A DNA stretch of 36,001 bases from Clostridia bacterium (lineage in GTDB: Bacteria; Bacillota; Clostridia; Oscillospirales; CAG-272): assembly GCA_017415325.1 (NCBI GenBank), contig JAFQGY010000017.1, forward strand, positions 1 through 36,001. Direction: 5' to 3'. Position 1 is the stretch's first letter. Every line of letters starts with the position of its first letter. Shown piece after piece: positions 16,802-25,915 of this stretch. Made by a program: the position numbers and the translations under genes. The notes beneath the pieces were generated by a model. The model did no database searches, had not been told where the DNA came from, and was given only the letters and a program-made list of their open reading frames with translations.

Positions 16802-18043
16802 TTATATGCGTGCATCTTCCACCGCCCGGAACATGGCCAGAATGTTTTCTGGCGGTACGTCCGGCAGAATGTTGTGCTCCTGATTGAACACAAACCCACC
16901 GTCTTTATGGAAAATTTCAATCATCCGGCGACAGTAGTCGTAGACTTCCGCAGGGGCATACTGATTCAATACCGTTCTGGTGTTGCAGCCGCCGCCCCAG
17001 AAGGTGATATCCTTACCGAACTCTCGTTTCAGTACCACCGGATCCATCTGGTAGGCCGAGGTCTGTACCGGATTCAGAATGTCATATCCGGCATCGATCA
17101 GATCCGGAATGATGGGATACAGGGAACCACAGGAATGGAGCAGAGTTTTCATGCTGCTGTGGGCATGAACATATTCGTTCAGTCTGGTATGGTGCGGCTT
17201 GAACAGCTTCCGATATTTTTCAGGTGCCATAAACAGACCGCTGTTCATCCCAAGATCATCTCCGAACCGAAGAATATCCACAATATCTCCCACCGCTTCA
17301 CAGACCTTTTCCAATGTGGACAGATGACGGATCATCAACTGCTCCACAAGTGCTTCTACATTTTCTTCATCTGTGTAAATATCCATCAGAAAATTTTCCA
17401 GCCCTCTCAGGAATGTTCCCCATTCAAACAGGTTGCAGCCACAGGTGATCATCAAAGCTTTATCCGTAGACTGCCGCAGTTTCAGCACCCGTTCTCGCAG
17501 AGTGTCATAAAATCCGGTTTCCCCGGCGTGATCCCACGGACTGTGTACCAATGCACTCCAGAGTACCTTGCCCATGCAGCTGTCCAGATCTTTATAATCG
17601 TCCGGATAATCATCCAGATAGGGGAACATCATCTGGTCAAAGAAAGAGGCGCCGTTGGGCATTTTTGCAATGATATCGCCGTCTTTATCTCTTGCCAGCC
17701 AGCTTCCGTCAGGCTGCTTTTCAGGTCTGAACCATACAGGATACTGACCGACAGAACCGTCCGCCAGTGTCACATCATACCAGTCCGTATCGTTTTCATT
17801 GAACACCCGGCCGATATCGATCACATCCACACCAAAGCGATCCAGTATTTCTGTTTCCGGCTGTACCACCTGTTGTACTACATCAAAAATCCGGGTATGT
17901 CCGGTGTGGATACCAAGGTGTTTTTTCAGATTGTTATAAGCGATTGCGGAAATCCCGGAACTTGGGGTAGAACCCAGATCCAGCGGAACACGATCCGGTT
18001 CCTTATGGGAGATCGCTGTTAAAATTCGTTCTCTTGAGGTCAT
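16802..18043 (-). CDS. Uroporphyrinogen-decarboxylase-family protein (MtaA/CmuA-like)
   Basis: 413 residues. The N-terminus (MTSRERILTAISHKEPDRVP) and the motif LHSCGSLYPIIPDLIDAGYD near residues 300-320 are typical of the URO-D superfamily branch that includes corrinoid-linked methyltransferases (MtaA, MtbA, CmuA). In those, His/Cys of such a motif bind zinc. True heme-pathway HemE has a conserved N-terminal R-x-P-V-W-x-M-R-Q-A-G, not seen here, so heme synthesis is unlikely. Two extra residues suit methyl transfer: a Cys in ITCGCNLFEW and the C in FWGGGCNTRTVL. No corrinoid protein gene is visible. It sits inside a glycan operon between a sugar-binding protein and an esterase, and a second, broken relative lies at 12.8-13.2 kb, so a role in handling a modified (for example O-methylated) sugar is suspected but unproven. 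Confidence 0.8.
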   Translation of the reverse strand: MTSRERILTAISHKEPDRVPLDLGSTPSSGISAIAYNNLKKHLGIHTGHTRIFDVVQQVVQPETEILDRFGVDVIDIGRVFNENDTDWYDVTLADGSVGQYPVWFRPEKQPDGSWLARDKDGDIIAKMPNGASFFDQMMFPYLDDYPDDYKDLDSCMGKVLWSALVHSPWDHAGETGFYDTLRERVLKLRQSTDKALMITCGCNLFEWGTFLRGLENFLMDIYTDEENVEALVEQLMIRHLSTLEKVCEAVGDIVDILRFGDDLGMNSGLFMAPEKYRKLFKPHHTRLNEYVHAHSSMKTLLHSCGSLYPIIPDLIDAGYDILNPVQTSAYQMDPVVLKREFGKDITFWGGGCNTRTVLNQYAPAEVYDYCRRMIEIFHKDGGFVFNQEHNILPDVPPENILAMFRAVEDARI

Positions 18044-18073
18044 TTTTATGTACTCCTGTATTTCTTAAACAGA

Positions 18074-18110
18074 TATAGCATCCATTGATGGATACACAAT
18101 GGATGCTATA
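18074..18110 (-). promoter_or_regulatory. Strong intercistronic hairpin between sugar-binding protein and URO-D genes
   Basis: TATAGCATCCATTG and CAATGGATGCTATA form a perfect 14-bp stem with a 9-base loop, in the 164-base gap. No T-run follows on the minus strand, so it is not a simple terminator. A stem after a binding-protein gene commonly protects the upstream mRNA from 3' decay so that the binding protein is made in excess; this role is inferred. Confidence 0.6.
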
Positions 18111-18207
18111 CATCATTTCATATATACCAGATAGTTTACTGTCGGTATCGTGTACCCAATACATTATACCGTTGTACCATTGGAAAAGCAACTTATAAAT
18201 CGTTTAT

Positions 18208-19698
18208 TTACGATTCATAGAAGAACTTAAGCAGTTTGTCATAATGGTTCTGTACCGCTTTTTCATGCTTGGCATATGTACTTGCAAATACACCTTCCTG
18301 AGCAATGAATTCGCCACTCTTGAAGGTCCAGCCATCCCAACCATTATAGAGGTAGGCAAAGTCGATGTAACGGCTGTCCAGAACCAGGTCAACCATTGCT
18401 ATAGATTCCTGATCTCTGGCCATCTTGGTTCCGAGTGCAACATCACAGAGTACAGGCATAACACTGCGCCAGCTTTCTGCACTGAGTGCTTCCGTTACAG
18501 CACCGATCATTTCTAAGTTCTGGGCTGTGGTAAGTACAGTGATTACGTTACATCCTGCATCGGAGGTGGAATAATATTCTTTCTGTTCTTCACTCCACTT
18601 CGGCAGGGGGATGATACCGAATGCTTTGTCGTATTCACGCATACTGCGCTGGATCTGGTACAGGCTCATAGTAGCAAAAACAGAATTGCCGTTTTTCATA
18701 ATCTGTTCGGGCCATAAACCGTTCATAGGGCCCTGACACGTTCCGGGCTTCTGAAGCATGCTGTATATTTTTTCGAAAATAGAAGCATTTGTTTCCGTGT
18801 TCAGCGTCATTATGGCCTTCTGATCCTTTACTTCCATTGTACGAACACCCAGTGCATACAAAGAAGCAATAAAACCACAACCATCTGCTCTGTATGCAAG
18901 ACCATAGAAGTCATTTTCATCTTTTACGCCGTCATTGTTGGTGTCTGTATAGATATCTTCAGTCAGTTCGATCATCTTGTCCAGCGTCCACTCACCATTC
19001 CGTACGATATCATATACACCGGTAATGCCATAATTTTCTGCATATACCTTGTCAAAAACAACTGCCCAGGAATAGGTGGTATAGGACAAAAGCATATCAC
19101 TGACAGCCATATACAATTTTCCATTGACAGTGGAAAGTCCTTCCTGCATCATGGACTTGGGATACCAGGGATTTTCAAAATTAAAATGGGGAAGTTCCAG
19201 AAGATTGCGGAAATATCCGGAAAGGGCAGCACTGCTGGATTCTGCCATCTGCCCCAGAACCAGATCATAGGCGTCATCTCCTGCTGCTACGGTAGCCTTT
19301 ACCTTGCGACCCAGGGCATCCCATGCTAAATCATCAGGGGCTGTGATGTTCACATTGAAACGTTCGGAAATGGAAATATTCCGGTTATAGATAACATCGT
19401 TTAATGCTTCACCGGTCATATCTTCTACATAGATATCCTGTACACAGGCACCATCCTGAGACATGGAACGGAAATCAGTACCGCCGAAATCCAGTTCGGG
19501 TACGGAGTCCTGTAAGGTACGGTCAGCGAAAGGATCCGGTTCAGTTTCTGGTTCTGTTTCGATTGCCGTTGTTTCTGCAATGGTTTCAGAGGTTACTTGT
19601 GTTTCTTCCGCGGTTTCTGCCGTGCCACAGGAAAGAATACTGCTGCCGGTCAGAAGCAGTGAGATCAAGATTGCGATGATACGGTTTGCCTTTTTCAT
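18208..19698 (-). CDS. Extracellular solute-binding lipoprotein (sugar ABC transporter type)
   Basis: 496 residues, the same length as the one at 8,959. Signal peptide KKANRIIAILISLLLTGSSI, then ILSC with Cys 24 as lipid anchor, then a Thr/Glu-rich linker (about 25-60). The binding domain has VFDKVYAENYGI, NGEWTLDKMIELTEDIY, and an EF-hand-like loop DTNNDGVKDEND (252-263) in the position seen in the other binding protein. Near the C-terminus is a helix with AVTEALSAESWRSVMP, as in family-1 sugar-binding proteins. The ribosome site AAAGGAG lies a few bases before the start. Between GH29 (63 bases before) and URO-D (164 bases after, with the hairpin). No permease gene follows, so the transporter membrane parts must be coded elsewhere. 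Sequence similarity to the first binding protein is limited outside these motifs. Confidence 0.85.
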   Translation of the reverse strand: MKKANRIIAILISLLLTGSSILSCGTAETAEETQVTSETIAETTAIETEPETEPDPFADRTLQDSVPELDFGGTDFRSMSQDGACVQDIYVEDMTGEALNDVIYNRNISISERFNVNITAPDDLAWDALGRKVKATVAAGDDAYDLVLGQMAESSSAALSGYFRNLLELPHFNFENPWYPKSMMQEGLSTVNGKLYMAVSDMLLSYTTYSWAVVFDKVYAENYGITGVYDIVRNGEWTLDKMIELTEDIYTDTNNDGVKDENDFYGLAYRADGCGFIASLYALGVRTMEVKDQKAIMTLNTETNASIFEKIYSMLQKPGTCQGPMNGLWPEQIMKNGNSVFATMSLYQIQRSMREYDKAFGIIPLPKWSEEQKEYYSTSDAGCNVITVLTTAQNLEMIGAVTEALSAESWRSVMPVLCDVALGTKMARDQESIAMVDLVLDSRYIDFAYLYNGWDGWTFKSGEFIAQEGVFASTYAKHEKAVQNHYDKLLKFFYES

Positions 19699-19761
19699 GT
19701 TGAGAACTCCTTTTCTGTAAATGATTATCGTATTTTTGCATATGGTTTCGGTTATATGCTT

Positions 19762-21189
19762 TCATCCATAAATACCGATAAAAGAAAGGATCGGACATAC
19801 TCTGGAATCAACAATATTGATTCTGACAGAATCGGTATGTACGGATGTAAAGTGTTCTATCTTCTTATAACCAATGGTGGTACCCGATGCGATCTGCTTC
19901 CATTCTCCATTTTCAAGCTGTGCTTCGATTGTATATTTTTCAACACGCTGGCTCATGGGAATGTGTTCCTTGATGACAACATGGCTCACATCTGCCATAC
20001 TGTTCAGTTTTATCGTTACCGTTACTGTATTATCGCCGTCAAAGGGTTTATAATACGCATCATAATTGTCTGCGGCAAGAGCATCGGGCAGATGATACCC
20101 GTCATCATGATCTGCTGTAAACACAGCCGTTTCCGCCAGATTCACAGCAAAGGTTTTCCGGATGTATTCTCCCATTTCACGCAGTCTTTGTACATCTGCT
20201 TCATGGAAAAGTCCTCGTCTGTCCGGCGGAATATTCAGAAGGAGTTTGGAATTACCGCCTACAGTACGGTACCAGATGTCCAGCAGAGTTTCAGTAGAGC
20301 GTACCTTATCATCCTCATGTGCATGATAGAACCAGCCAGGACGAATAGATGTATCGGTTTCCGCAGGACGCCAGTTCAGTCCAGTATTACCCTGCAGGAA
20401 TTCACGGCTGCCCAGATCCCGTTCCATTTCGCCGATTTTCTTTTCACGGAAAGAAGTATCATCAGATTTCTGACTGTTTTCAGCCACTGCATCCGGAGCC
20501 GCAAAACCGGTGGGCAATACAGACCATTCACTTGGTCTGGTGTCACCTGCTTCGTTTCCACACCATCGCACGTCAGGACCGCATACTGCAATACAAGCAT
20601 CCGGCTGAAACTTGCGGATCAACGCATAATAGCGTGCCCAATCATAAACCTGCTTTTTGCCATTCGGCCCTTCACCGCAAGCCCCATCAAACCATACAGT
20701 AAAGATATCGCCGTACTGAGTCAGCAGTTCTGTCAACTGGTTGCAGAAATAATCATTATATTCATCCGTTCCGTACAGACGGCAGTTTCTGTCCCAAGGA
20801 GACAGGTATACACCGAATTTGATACCGCCTCTTGAACAAGCATCAGCTACTTCACGAACCACATCGCCTGCTCCATTACGGAATGGACTGTTTTTTACGC
20901 TGTGTTCAGTATATGCAGAGGGCCAGAGACAGAAACCGTCGTGGTGTTTACAGGTAAGGATCAGCCCTTGGATACCTGCAGCTTTCAGCGCATCAACCCA
21001 CTGATCTGCATTTAATTCCGTGGGATTGAAGATGGATTCCGGCTCTGTTCCATCTCCCCATTCCATATCAGTGAATGTATTGACTGTGAAATGTGCAAAA
21101 GCATAAAATTCCATCTGTTCAATTATCAGTTGGCGGGGAGACGGACAGCATTTCACAAGATTTTTATCATATTCATAATTGATGTACAT
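19762..21189 (-). CDS. GH29 alpha-L-fucosidase
   Basis: 475 residues. The GH29 signature is clear: FAHFTVNTFTDMEWGDGTE (about 31-49), then AAGIQGLILTCKHHDGFCLW (70-89), then IKFGVYLSPWDRN, then IFTVWFDGACGEG, where D168 is the expected nucleophile. The C-terminal part (about 345-475) is a discoidin/F5-8-like beta-sandwich (NTVTVTIKLNSMADVSHVVI, VEKYTIEAQLENGEWKQIA). GH29 enzymes release alpha-linked L-fucose with retention. The short catalytic domain followed by a beta-sandwich suggests the linkage-selective GH29-B type, but this is not certain. No signal peptide, so probably cytoplasmic. Third enzyme in the operon, after GH95 and the oxidoreductase. AGGCGG precedes the ATG by about 5 bases. 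Confidence 0.9.
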   Translation of the reverse strand: MYINYEYDKNLVKCCPSPRQLIIEQMEFYAFAHFTVNTFTDMEWGDGTEPESIFNPTELNADQWVDALKAAGIQGLILTCKHHDGFCLWPSAYTEHSVKNSPFRNGAGDVVREVADACSRGGIKFGVYLSPWDRNCRLYGTDEYNDYFCNQLTELLTQYGDIFTVWFDGACGEGPNGKKQVYDWARYYALIRKFQPDACIAVCGPDVRWCGNEAGDTRPSEWSVLPTGFAAPDAVAENSQKSDDTSFREKKIGEMERDLGSREFLQGNTGLNWRPAETDTSIRPGWFYHAHEDDKVRSTETLLDIWYRTVGGNSKLLLNIPPDRRGLFHEADVQRLREMGEYIRKTFAVNLAETAVFTADHDDGYHLPDALAADNYDAYYKPFDGDNTVTVTIKLNSMADVSHVVIKEHIPMSQRVEKYTIEAQLENGEWKQIASGTTIGYKKIEHFTSVHTDSVRINIVDSRVCPILSFIGIYG

Positions 21190-21300
21190 ATAACCGCCTA
21201 TATTTAATAAATCTTTTCCTTACTACTTATCCGGAGAATGTTTATGACCACATATTTGATGCGGCAGAGAAACCAAGGCCGGAACAGCTGGATCTCCAAT

Positions 21301-22473
21301 TTATTTATCTCCGTAACTGCCTTCAGTATTATAAACAATTCCGGCATCTTCTTTGATACGAGATGTTTTAATTTTTTCCTGCAGGTAACACCAGTATTCT
21401 TCGCCATCATTCTGTACTTCCACCCATTCGTTTTTCCAGGAAGAAAGCATCATTGCATTTGCAATTGCTAAACCATTTATTCCTTCCATCCCGGGAGCCA
21501 GCATAAGTTCTCCATTCAGAATATGGTTCGTGAAATTCTTGAGGATTCCTATATGTTGTTCGCCGGTTCCAGTCGGGATATCGAGTACTTCGGATGTATT
21601 TCCGGGCTGACTAAATGCATCTGTATTGGTAAAAGTATATTCTCTTTCATCCACAGACAATTTGGTATATGTAAGATTTCCATCTTCATATACCAGTTTT
21701 CCTTTGGAACCGGTGATTTCTAAACGGTTGGTACCAGGAGTCTCACCAGTGGTAGTAATAAATACACCAGTTGCTCCATTTTCGTATTCAGCTATCGCTG
21801 TTACATCGTCTTCTACTTCGATGTCATGATACTTTCCCAATGCACAGGTAGCGAAGATTCTTTTGGGCATTCCGAAAATCCACTGCCACAGATCCAAATT
21901 ATGGGGACATTGATTCATCAGGACACCGCCGCCTTCTCCAGCCCAGGTTGCTCGCCATCCACCGGAGTTATAATAAGCCTGACTCCGATACCAGTTGGTA
22001 ATCAACCATACACATCTTTTCAGTTCACCAAGTTCACCATTCTGCACAATCTCTCTCATTTTCTGAAAATATCCATTGGTTCGCTGATTATACATGATTC
22101 CGAATGTCAGCTCCGGATGTCCTTTTGCCTTGTCCATGAATTCATATACTTTTTTCGTATACACCCCAATCGGTTTCTCGCTGAGCACATGAATTCCAGC
22201 ATCAAATGCATCCATACCAATTATGGGATGAAGATAATGCGGAGTTGCTATGATAACAGCGTCTATTCTTCCGGAAACCAACATTTCTTTATATTCAGTA
22301 TAATAACCGATATCAGCATTTCCGCATATCTCTTTTGCCCATTCTATACGTTCTTTCTTTATATCACAGACAGCGCCGATAACTGCACCTGGTATCTTAC
22401 CAGAAAATAAATTATTCAGATGGCTGGAACCCATATTACCAAGTCCAACAATCCCAAATCGTACATTATCCAT
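21301..22473 (-). CDS. Gfo/Idh/MocA-family sugar oxidoreductase
   Basis: 390 residues. The Rossmann motif GIVGLGNMGSSH (7-18) binds NAD(P), and HVLSEKPIG (E99-K100-P101) is the family's signature near the active site. In the C-terminal domain, GEGGGVLMNQCPHNLDLWQW holds the His/Asp expected for catalysis. Such enzymes oxidise or reduce sugars, inositols and sugar acids, or act as NAD-dependent glycosidases (GH109-like), so fucose or another released sugar is a fair guess for the substrate. Operon position between GH95 (68 bases) and GH29 (111 bases). GAGGTAGTAT-ATG is a good start. Confidence 0.88.
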   Translation of the reverse strand: MDNVRFGIVGLGNMGSSHLNNLFSGKIPGAVIGAVCDIKKERIEWAKEICGNADIGYYTEYKEMLVSGRIDAVIIATPHYLHPIIGMDAFDAGIHVLSEKPIGVYTKKVYEFMDKAKGHPELTFGIMYNQRTNGYFQKMREIVQNGELGELKRCVWLITNWYRSQAYYNSGGWRATWAGEGGGVLMNQCPHNLDLWQWIFGMPKRIFATCALGKYHDIEVEDDVTAIAEYENGATGVFITTTGETPGTNRLEITGSKGKLVYEDGNLTYTKLSVDEREYTFTNTDAFSQPGNTSEVLDIPTGTGEQHIGILKNFTNHILNGELMLAPGMEGINGLAIANAMMLSSWKNEWVEVQNDGEEYWCYLQEKIKTSRIKEDAGIVYNTEGSYGDK

Positions 22474-22541
22474 ATACTACCTCATATGTCTTTCTGTATT
22501 TTATATTAAATACTTTCAACTTATAATGGAAATAAATTTCG

Positions 22542-24788
22542 TCAGCGATATAATTCCAACACTTCTTTTTCGCCAGCCGCAAGACAGATATGTCCTACTA
22601 CTTTTCCAGAAAGCAGAATGTTTGTTTCAAGGTTTCTTCGGGCAGTTATAGTCACTTCTACACGTCCGGACATATCCCAGAGAATATCGATTATACCTTC
22701 AGGAAATACCATGCCATATACGGCACCCGATTTCATTCTCACAGGGAGAGCAGGTAATACAGACAGTGCTTCTTTCTGTCGGCAGAACAGCATTTCCTGT
22801 ACGGCATTGACCGTACCGAACACAGCATCCAACTGTACCGGCGGATTGGCCCATGCAAGAGTAACACCCATGCCGCGCCAGTCATTGCTAATGGTCAACA
22901 GCGAATCCAGCAGAACGCTTTTTGCCATGATATCCATGCACTCCGCCGCTTTTTCTCCCTCTCCAAAACGGGCGTAGATACTGGCCATATGGGTCAGAGA
23001 CCAGTTGCACTGACTTCCCAGTACCCGAAGATTGACAGCTTTACGGAATGCTTCGAACAGGACGGGTGCATTGTGGGCAGTCACTTCTGTACCGGGAAAT
23101 ACCGGATAGATGTGGGAGAGGTGTCTGTGGGCATAATTGTCTTCCAGTTCGGGATGCATCCATTCCTGTACCGCACCGTCCCGGTTGATAAAATAGGCAG
23201 GAATTCCGTGCAGCAGATCTCTGAAGGAATCCGCTTCATCCGTATACATCCCAGTGATCTCGATTCCCTGCAGCAGATTGGTAATCAGCTCTTTCATCAC
23301 CGCAAAATCCATGGTAGCATTCTGAGCAACCGGACAACGATGCCCGGAGGCGGATTTGGTTGGCAGATTGAACAGATTCAGTGGTGTATTTTCCGGAGAT
23401 ACAGAAGGATAGAGCCGTATTTTTCCGTGATCCGGAACAGCATAATCACGGTAGAACTGCGCGGCTTCATACATAAAAGGTAAAATTTCTTCCCGCAGCA
23501 GTGTTTCGTCATCGGTGTACAGGTAATATTCCCAGAAATGTCTGCACAGCCACCCGGCACAGCTGATCCAGTTGCTGATAACGGCAACCGGAACACAAAG
23601 ACCAGCGACCCCCGGCGTCGTATAGGCAGAGATCCAGATTCCATTCATTCCGAAGACCTGTCTGGCACATTCCCGGAAGTTTTCGATCTTTGAAGTATAG
23701 TACCGGAGCAGAGCAGGAATGGAATAGGCAAGTCCGCCTGCCATGGTATGCCAGTAGGTCATTTCCACATTTTCGTTTGCCACATATTGGCACCACTGCA
23801 TATTGTCTCCGCCATGCCATAACCCATACAGCGGAACAGGGTTTCCTTTTTCGGAAGCAGCGGAAATAAACAAATATCTGCCGAAACGCCACAAACGCTC
23901 CAGAAGAGCAGGAGATACCTGATCCTCATAGGCTTCCGAAAGCATCTGTTCATTGGTGGATGCAAATACTTCATCATCTGCCAGCTCAATACTCACAGCA
24001 TCGTACAGCGGTGTGTGCAGTGCCGTATGCTTCAGAAGAAGCGTATCGTAAGTTTCGCCGGAGACTGCTTCCATATCCAGCGTAGAACCCAGGGAAGAAC
24101 AGCGGACAAAAATCAGATATTCCTGCCCGGTGACGGACAGTTTATCTTCATGCACCACGGATGAGAATGTACCCGCAAACTGTACATGAACTGCCATTGA
24201 ACCGTCTTTTGCCGTGCGGCGGATACTGTTTTCCGTAGTTATACTTTCATCGGTTTCCACAAACAGGCGAAAATCATAGGTGGTTGTGAAAGGGTTGTCA
24301 GCGGACATACGGATCACGGCAATATCGCTGTCCCTGGAAATAAACATTTCTCTGCGATACAGGCAGCCGTTCACAGCGTATTCTACAAAAGCTTCCGCAG
24401 TTCGCATATTCACGCCTCTGCGGTAATGGCGGAACATTCCATCCGGCACCGATTTCATATCAAGCCAGCCTAAAGGATACGATCCCTCGCAGGCAGCATT
24501 GTAGCCTTTCTCCTGCAGTGCCTGCATAATATTGTCCTGATTGGCGGAAATGTAGTCTCCCGCATCAATGTATTCTCGCATTTTCCGGAAAGTTTCCGTA
24601 ATATCCGGAATCGGACTGTCATCACGATTGCCATGCCAGAGATCATGCCGGTTGAACTGAATGCTCTCTTCCGCTATGGCACCTGTAACCAGTGCACCGG
24701 TCAGTCCATTGCCCAGAGGAAGTGCTTCCCGCCACAATTCATTGTGCCATGCCGCAGGTTTATGTAATGTATAAATATGTCTGTTCAT
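22542..24788 (-). CDS. GH95 family glycosidase (alpha-L-fucosidase/alpha-L-galactosidase)
   Basis: 748 residues, near the usual length for cytoplasmic GH95. The N-terminal beta-domain opens WREALPLGNGLTGALVTG (19-36) and FNRHDLWHGN (45-54). In the helical barrel, ANENVEMTYWHTMAGG holds the two Asn (N338, N340) that orient the nucleophilic water. AVQEWMHPELED (539-550), then HRHLSHIYPVFPG, holds the expected acid (E542). A C-terminal beta-sandwich follows. GH95 enzymes invert; some cut alpha-1,2-L-fucose, others alpha-L-galactose on plant glycans, so the substrate is not settled. No signal peptide. Second gene of the operon. A damaged relative occurs at 15.6-16.1 kb. Confidence 0.9.
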   Translation of the reverse strand: MNRHIYTLHKPAAWHNELWREALPLGNGLTGALVTGAIAEESIQFNRHDLWHGNRDDSPIPDITETFRKMREYIDAGDYISANQDNIMQALQEKGYNAACEGSYPLGWLDMKSVPDGMFRHYRRGVNMRTAEAFVEYAVNGCLYRREMFISRDSDIAVIRMSADNPFTTTYDFRLFVETDESITTENSIRRTAKDGSMAVHVQFAGTFSSVVHEDKLSVTGQEYLIFVRCSSLGSTLDMEAVSGETYDTLLLKHTALHTPLYDAVSIELADDEVFASTNEQMLSEAYEDQVSPALLERLWRFGRYLFISAASEKGNPVPLYGLWHGGDNMQWCQYVANENVEMTYWHTMAGGLAYSIPALLRYYTSKIENFRECARQVFGMNGIWISAYTTPGVAGLCVPVAVISNWISCAGWLCRHFWEYYLYTDDETLLREEILPFMYEAAQFYRDYAVPDHGKIRLYPSVSPENTPLNLFNLPTKSASGHRCPVAQNATMDFAVMKELITNLLQGIEITGMYTDEADSFRDLLHGIPAYFINRDGAVQEWMHPELEDNYAHRHLSHIYPVFPGTEVTAHNAPVLFEAFRKAVNLRVLGSQCNWSLTHMASIYARFGEGEKAAECMDIMAKSVLLDSLLTISNDWRGMGVTLAWANPPVQLDAVFGTVNAVQEMLFCRQKEALSVLPALPVRMKSGAVYGMVFPEGIIDILWDMSGRVEVTITARRNLETNILLSGKVVGHICLAAGEKEVLELYR

Positions 24789-24826
24789 GTATTCCTCATC
24801 TTTCAGAATGGATAATTCTTACTTTT

Positions 24827-25735
24827 TTATGTATGATTCTGTCCCCATGAATCCGGAAGCCATTCCCAATGGCAGAGATCACTGCTCCATGCGAGTCCGA
24901 TGCTGGCGTGAGTATCAAAATATATGCTTTCATCCTCCGGACCGCTGCCATGAAAGAACAAAAGATAGAGCGTCCTGCCATCTTCTTCGTATGGCAGAAC
25001 GAAGCCGGCTGTGATGCGACCTTTTGCCCACGGCCATACAGACTGACCGAATGTGAGCACTGTGCCGGTATCCTCCCAATGGACAAGATCTTCTGAGACC
25101 TTGATGCCAACACCGTTATCCGGGGAATGGAACATATAATATCTGCCATCCTTTTGGATAACGCAGACATTTTCTCCGCCGGATATGTTACCGGAATATT
25201 CCCAGTGAACCAAATCACGGGATACAGAATAGCTGATTCCGTTCTGCTTGTAAAAACAGTTCCAAACGCCTGACTTTTCATCCCATACCAGATAGGGATC
25301 GATCATTCTGCCCATTTCCGAAAGGGGGATCTCTCCTTTAACGGGAATGAGCTGCGGAGCATCCCATCGATCCAGATCATAACTTGTCATGGTGAAGATG
25401 CGTGCTTGTTCGTTTCCGTATTTTTCACCGTTGTTCCGTGGGTATGTCTGGAGACACATAACATATCTGTCGTCATGTTCAACAATGTTGCCGGGACTTG
25501 AGTAGTTGAGTGCTTTGTCCCTGGGGGTCAGCTTTTCCGGTTTGCTCCAATGCACAAGATCCCGGGATCGGAGAAGCACTGTATACATATATACATCTCC
25601 TGTTTCTTCCACTTCCGTATAGGTACAATACAGCCGGAAAACACCATCTTTATAGATTACAGCAGGATCACGGAAAGCATGAGCATCGTCACCGGAGATG
25701 ATGCGGGAACTGCAGAGAGAATCTGTTATGGACAT
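24827..25735 (-). CDS. GH43/GH32-like beta-propeller glycosidase
   Basis: 302 residues from ATG 25735. The five-bladed propeller of clans GH-F/J is visible: FRDPAVIYKDGVFRLYCTYT (D23 as likely base), SRDLVHWSKPEKL, MIDPYLVWDEKSGVWNCFYK, SRDLVHWEYSGN, GGENVCVIQKDGRYYMFHS and SEDLVHWEDTG. The repeated (S/E)DL-x-HWE blades are typical. No catalytic-acid EGP/ECP motif is plain; GGENV may stand in its place. A longer frame to 25,846 exists, but those bases contain the promoter (25,788-25,816), so its hydrophobic N-terminus is not a real signal peptide. GAAAGAG before ATGAAACCA-ATG supports 25735; ATGs at 25744 and 25753 are possible. First gene of the operon, divergent from the AraC gene. Confidence 0.75.
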   Translation of the reverse strand: MSITDSLCSSRIISGDDAHAFRDPAVIYKDGVFRLYCTYTEVEETGDVYMYTVLLRSRDLVHWSKPEKLTPRDKALNYSSPGNIVEHDDRYVMCLQTYPRNNGEKYGNEQARIFTMTSYDLDRWDAPQLIPVKGEIPLSEMGRMIDPYLVWDEKSGVWNCFYKQNGISYSVSRDLVHWEYSGNISGGENVCVIQKDGRYYMFHSPDNGVGIKVSEDLVHWEDTGTVLTFGQSVWPWAKGRITAGFVLPYEEDGRTLYLLFFHGSGPEDESIYFDTHASIGLAWSSDLCHWEWLPDSWGQNHT

Positions 25736-25787
25736 TGGTTTCATCTCTTTCATGTATACTTTTATCGCTGATTGGAATTGTGCTTTT

Positions 25788-25816
25788 ATTATAACACTCA
25801 GCAGAAAAACGTACAA
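25788..25816 (-). promoter_or_regulatory. Sigma-A-type promoter of the fucosidase operon
   Basis: Minus strand: -35 TTGTAC (25,816-25,811), exactly 17 bases, then a perfect -10 TATAAT (25,793-25,788). It sits about 50 bases before the first operon start codon. Confidence 0.75.
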
Positions 25817-25886
25817 TAGACAGAAAAAACATCGTATTATAGGCAATAATTTCGTATTCTATTCCATATCATACACTTTGAAAGGA

Positions 25887-25915
25887 TTGTATTTTTCATG
25901 TGTTTATGATAAAAT
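25887..25915 (+). promoter_or_regulatory. Sigma-A-type promoter of the araC-like gene
   Basis: -35 TTGTAT, 17-base spacer, -10 TAAAAT. It lies back to back with the operon promoter (the two -35 boxes are about 70 bases apart), leaving room for shared operators between them. Confidence 0.65.

Noticed and set aside
16448..18022. Open frame of 524 codons on the plus strand
   Set aside because: Mirror of the SGNH and URO-D genes; low-complexity, His/Ile/Cys-rich translation typical of an antisense shadow.
25736..25846. Hydrophobic N-terminus resembling a signal peptide on the GH43/32-like enzyme
   Set aside because: These bases contain the -35 and -10 boxes of the operon promoter, so they lie upstream of or at the transcription start.
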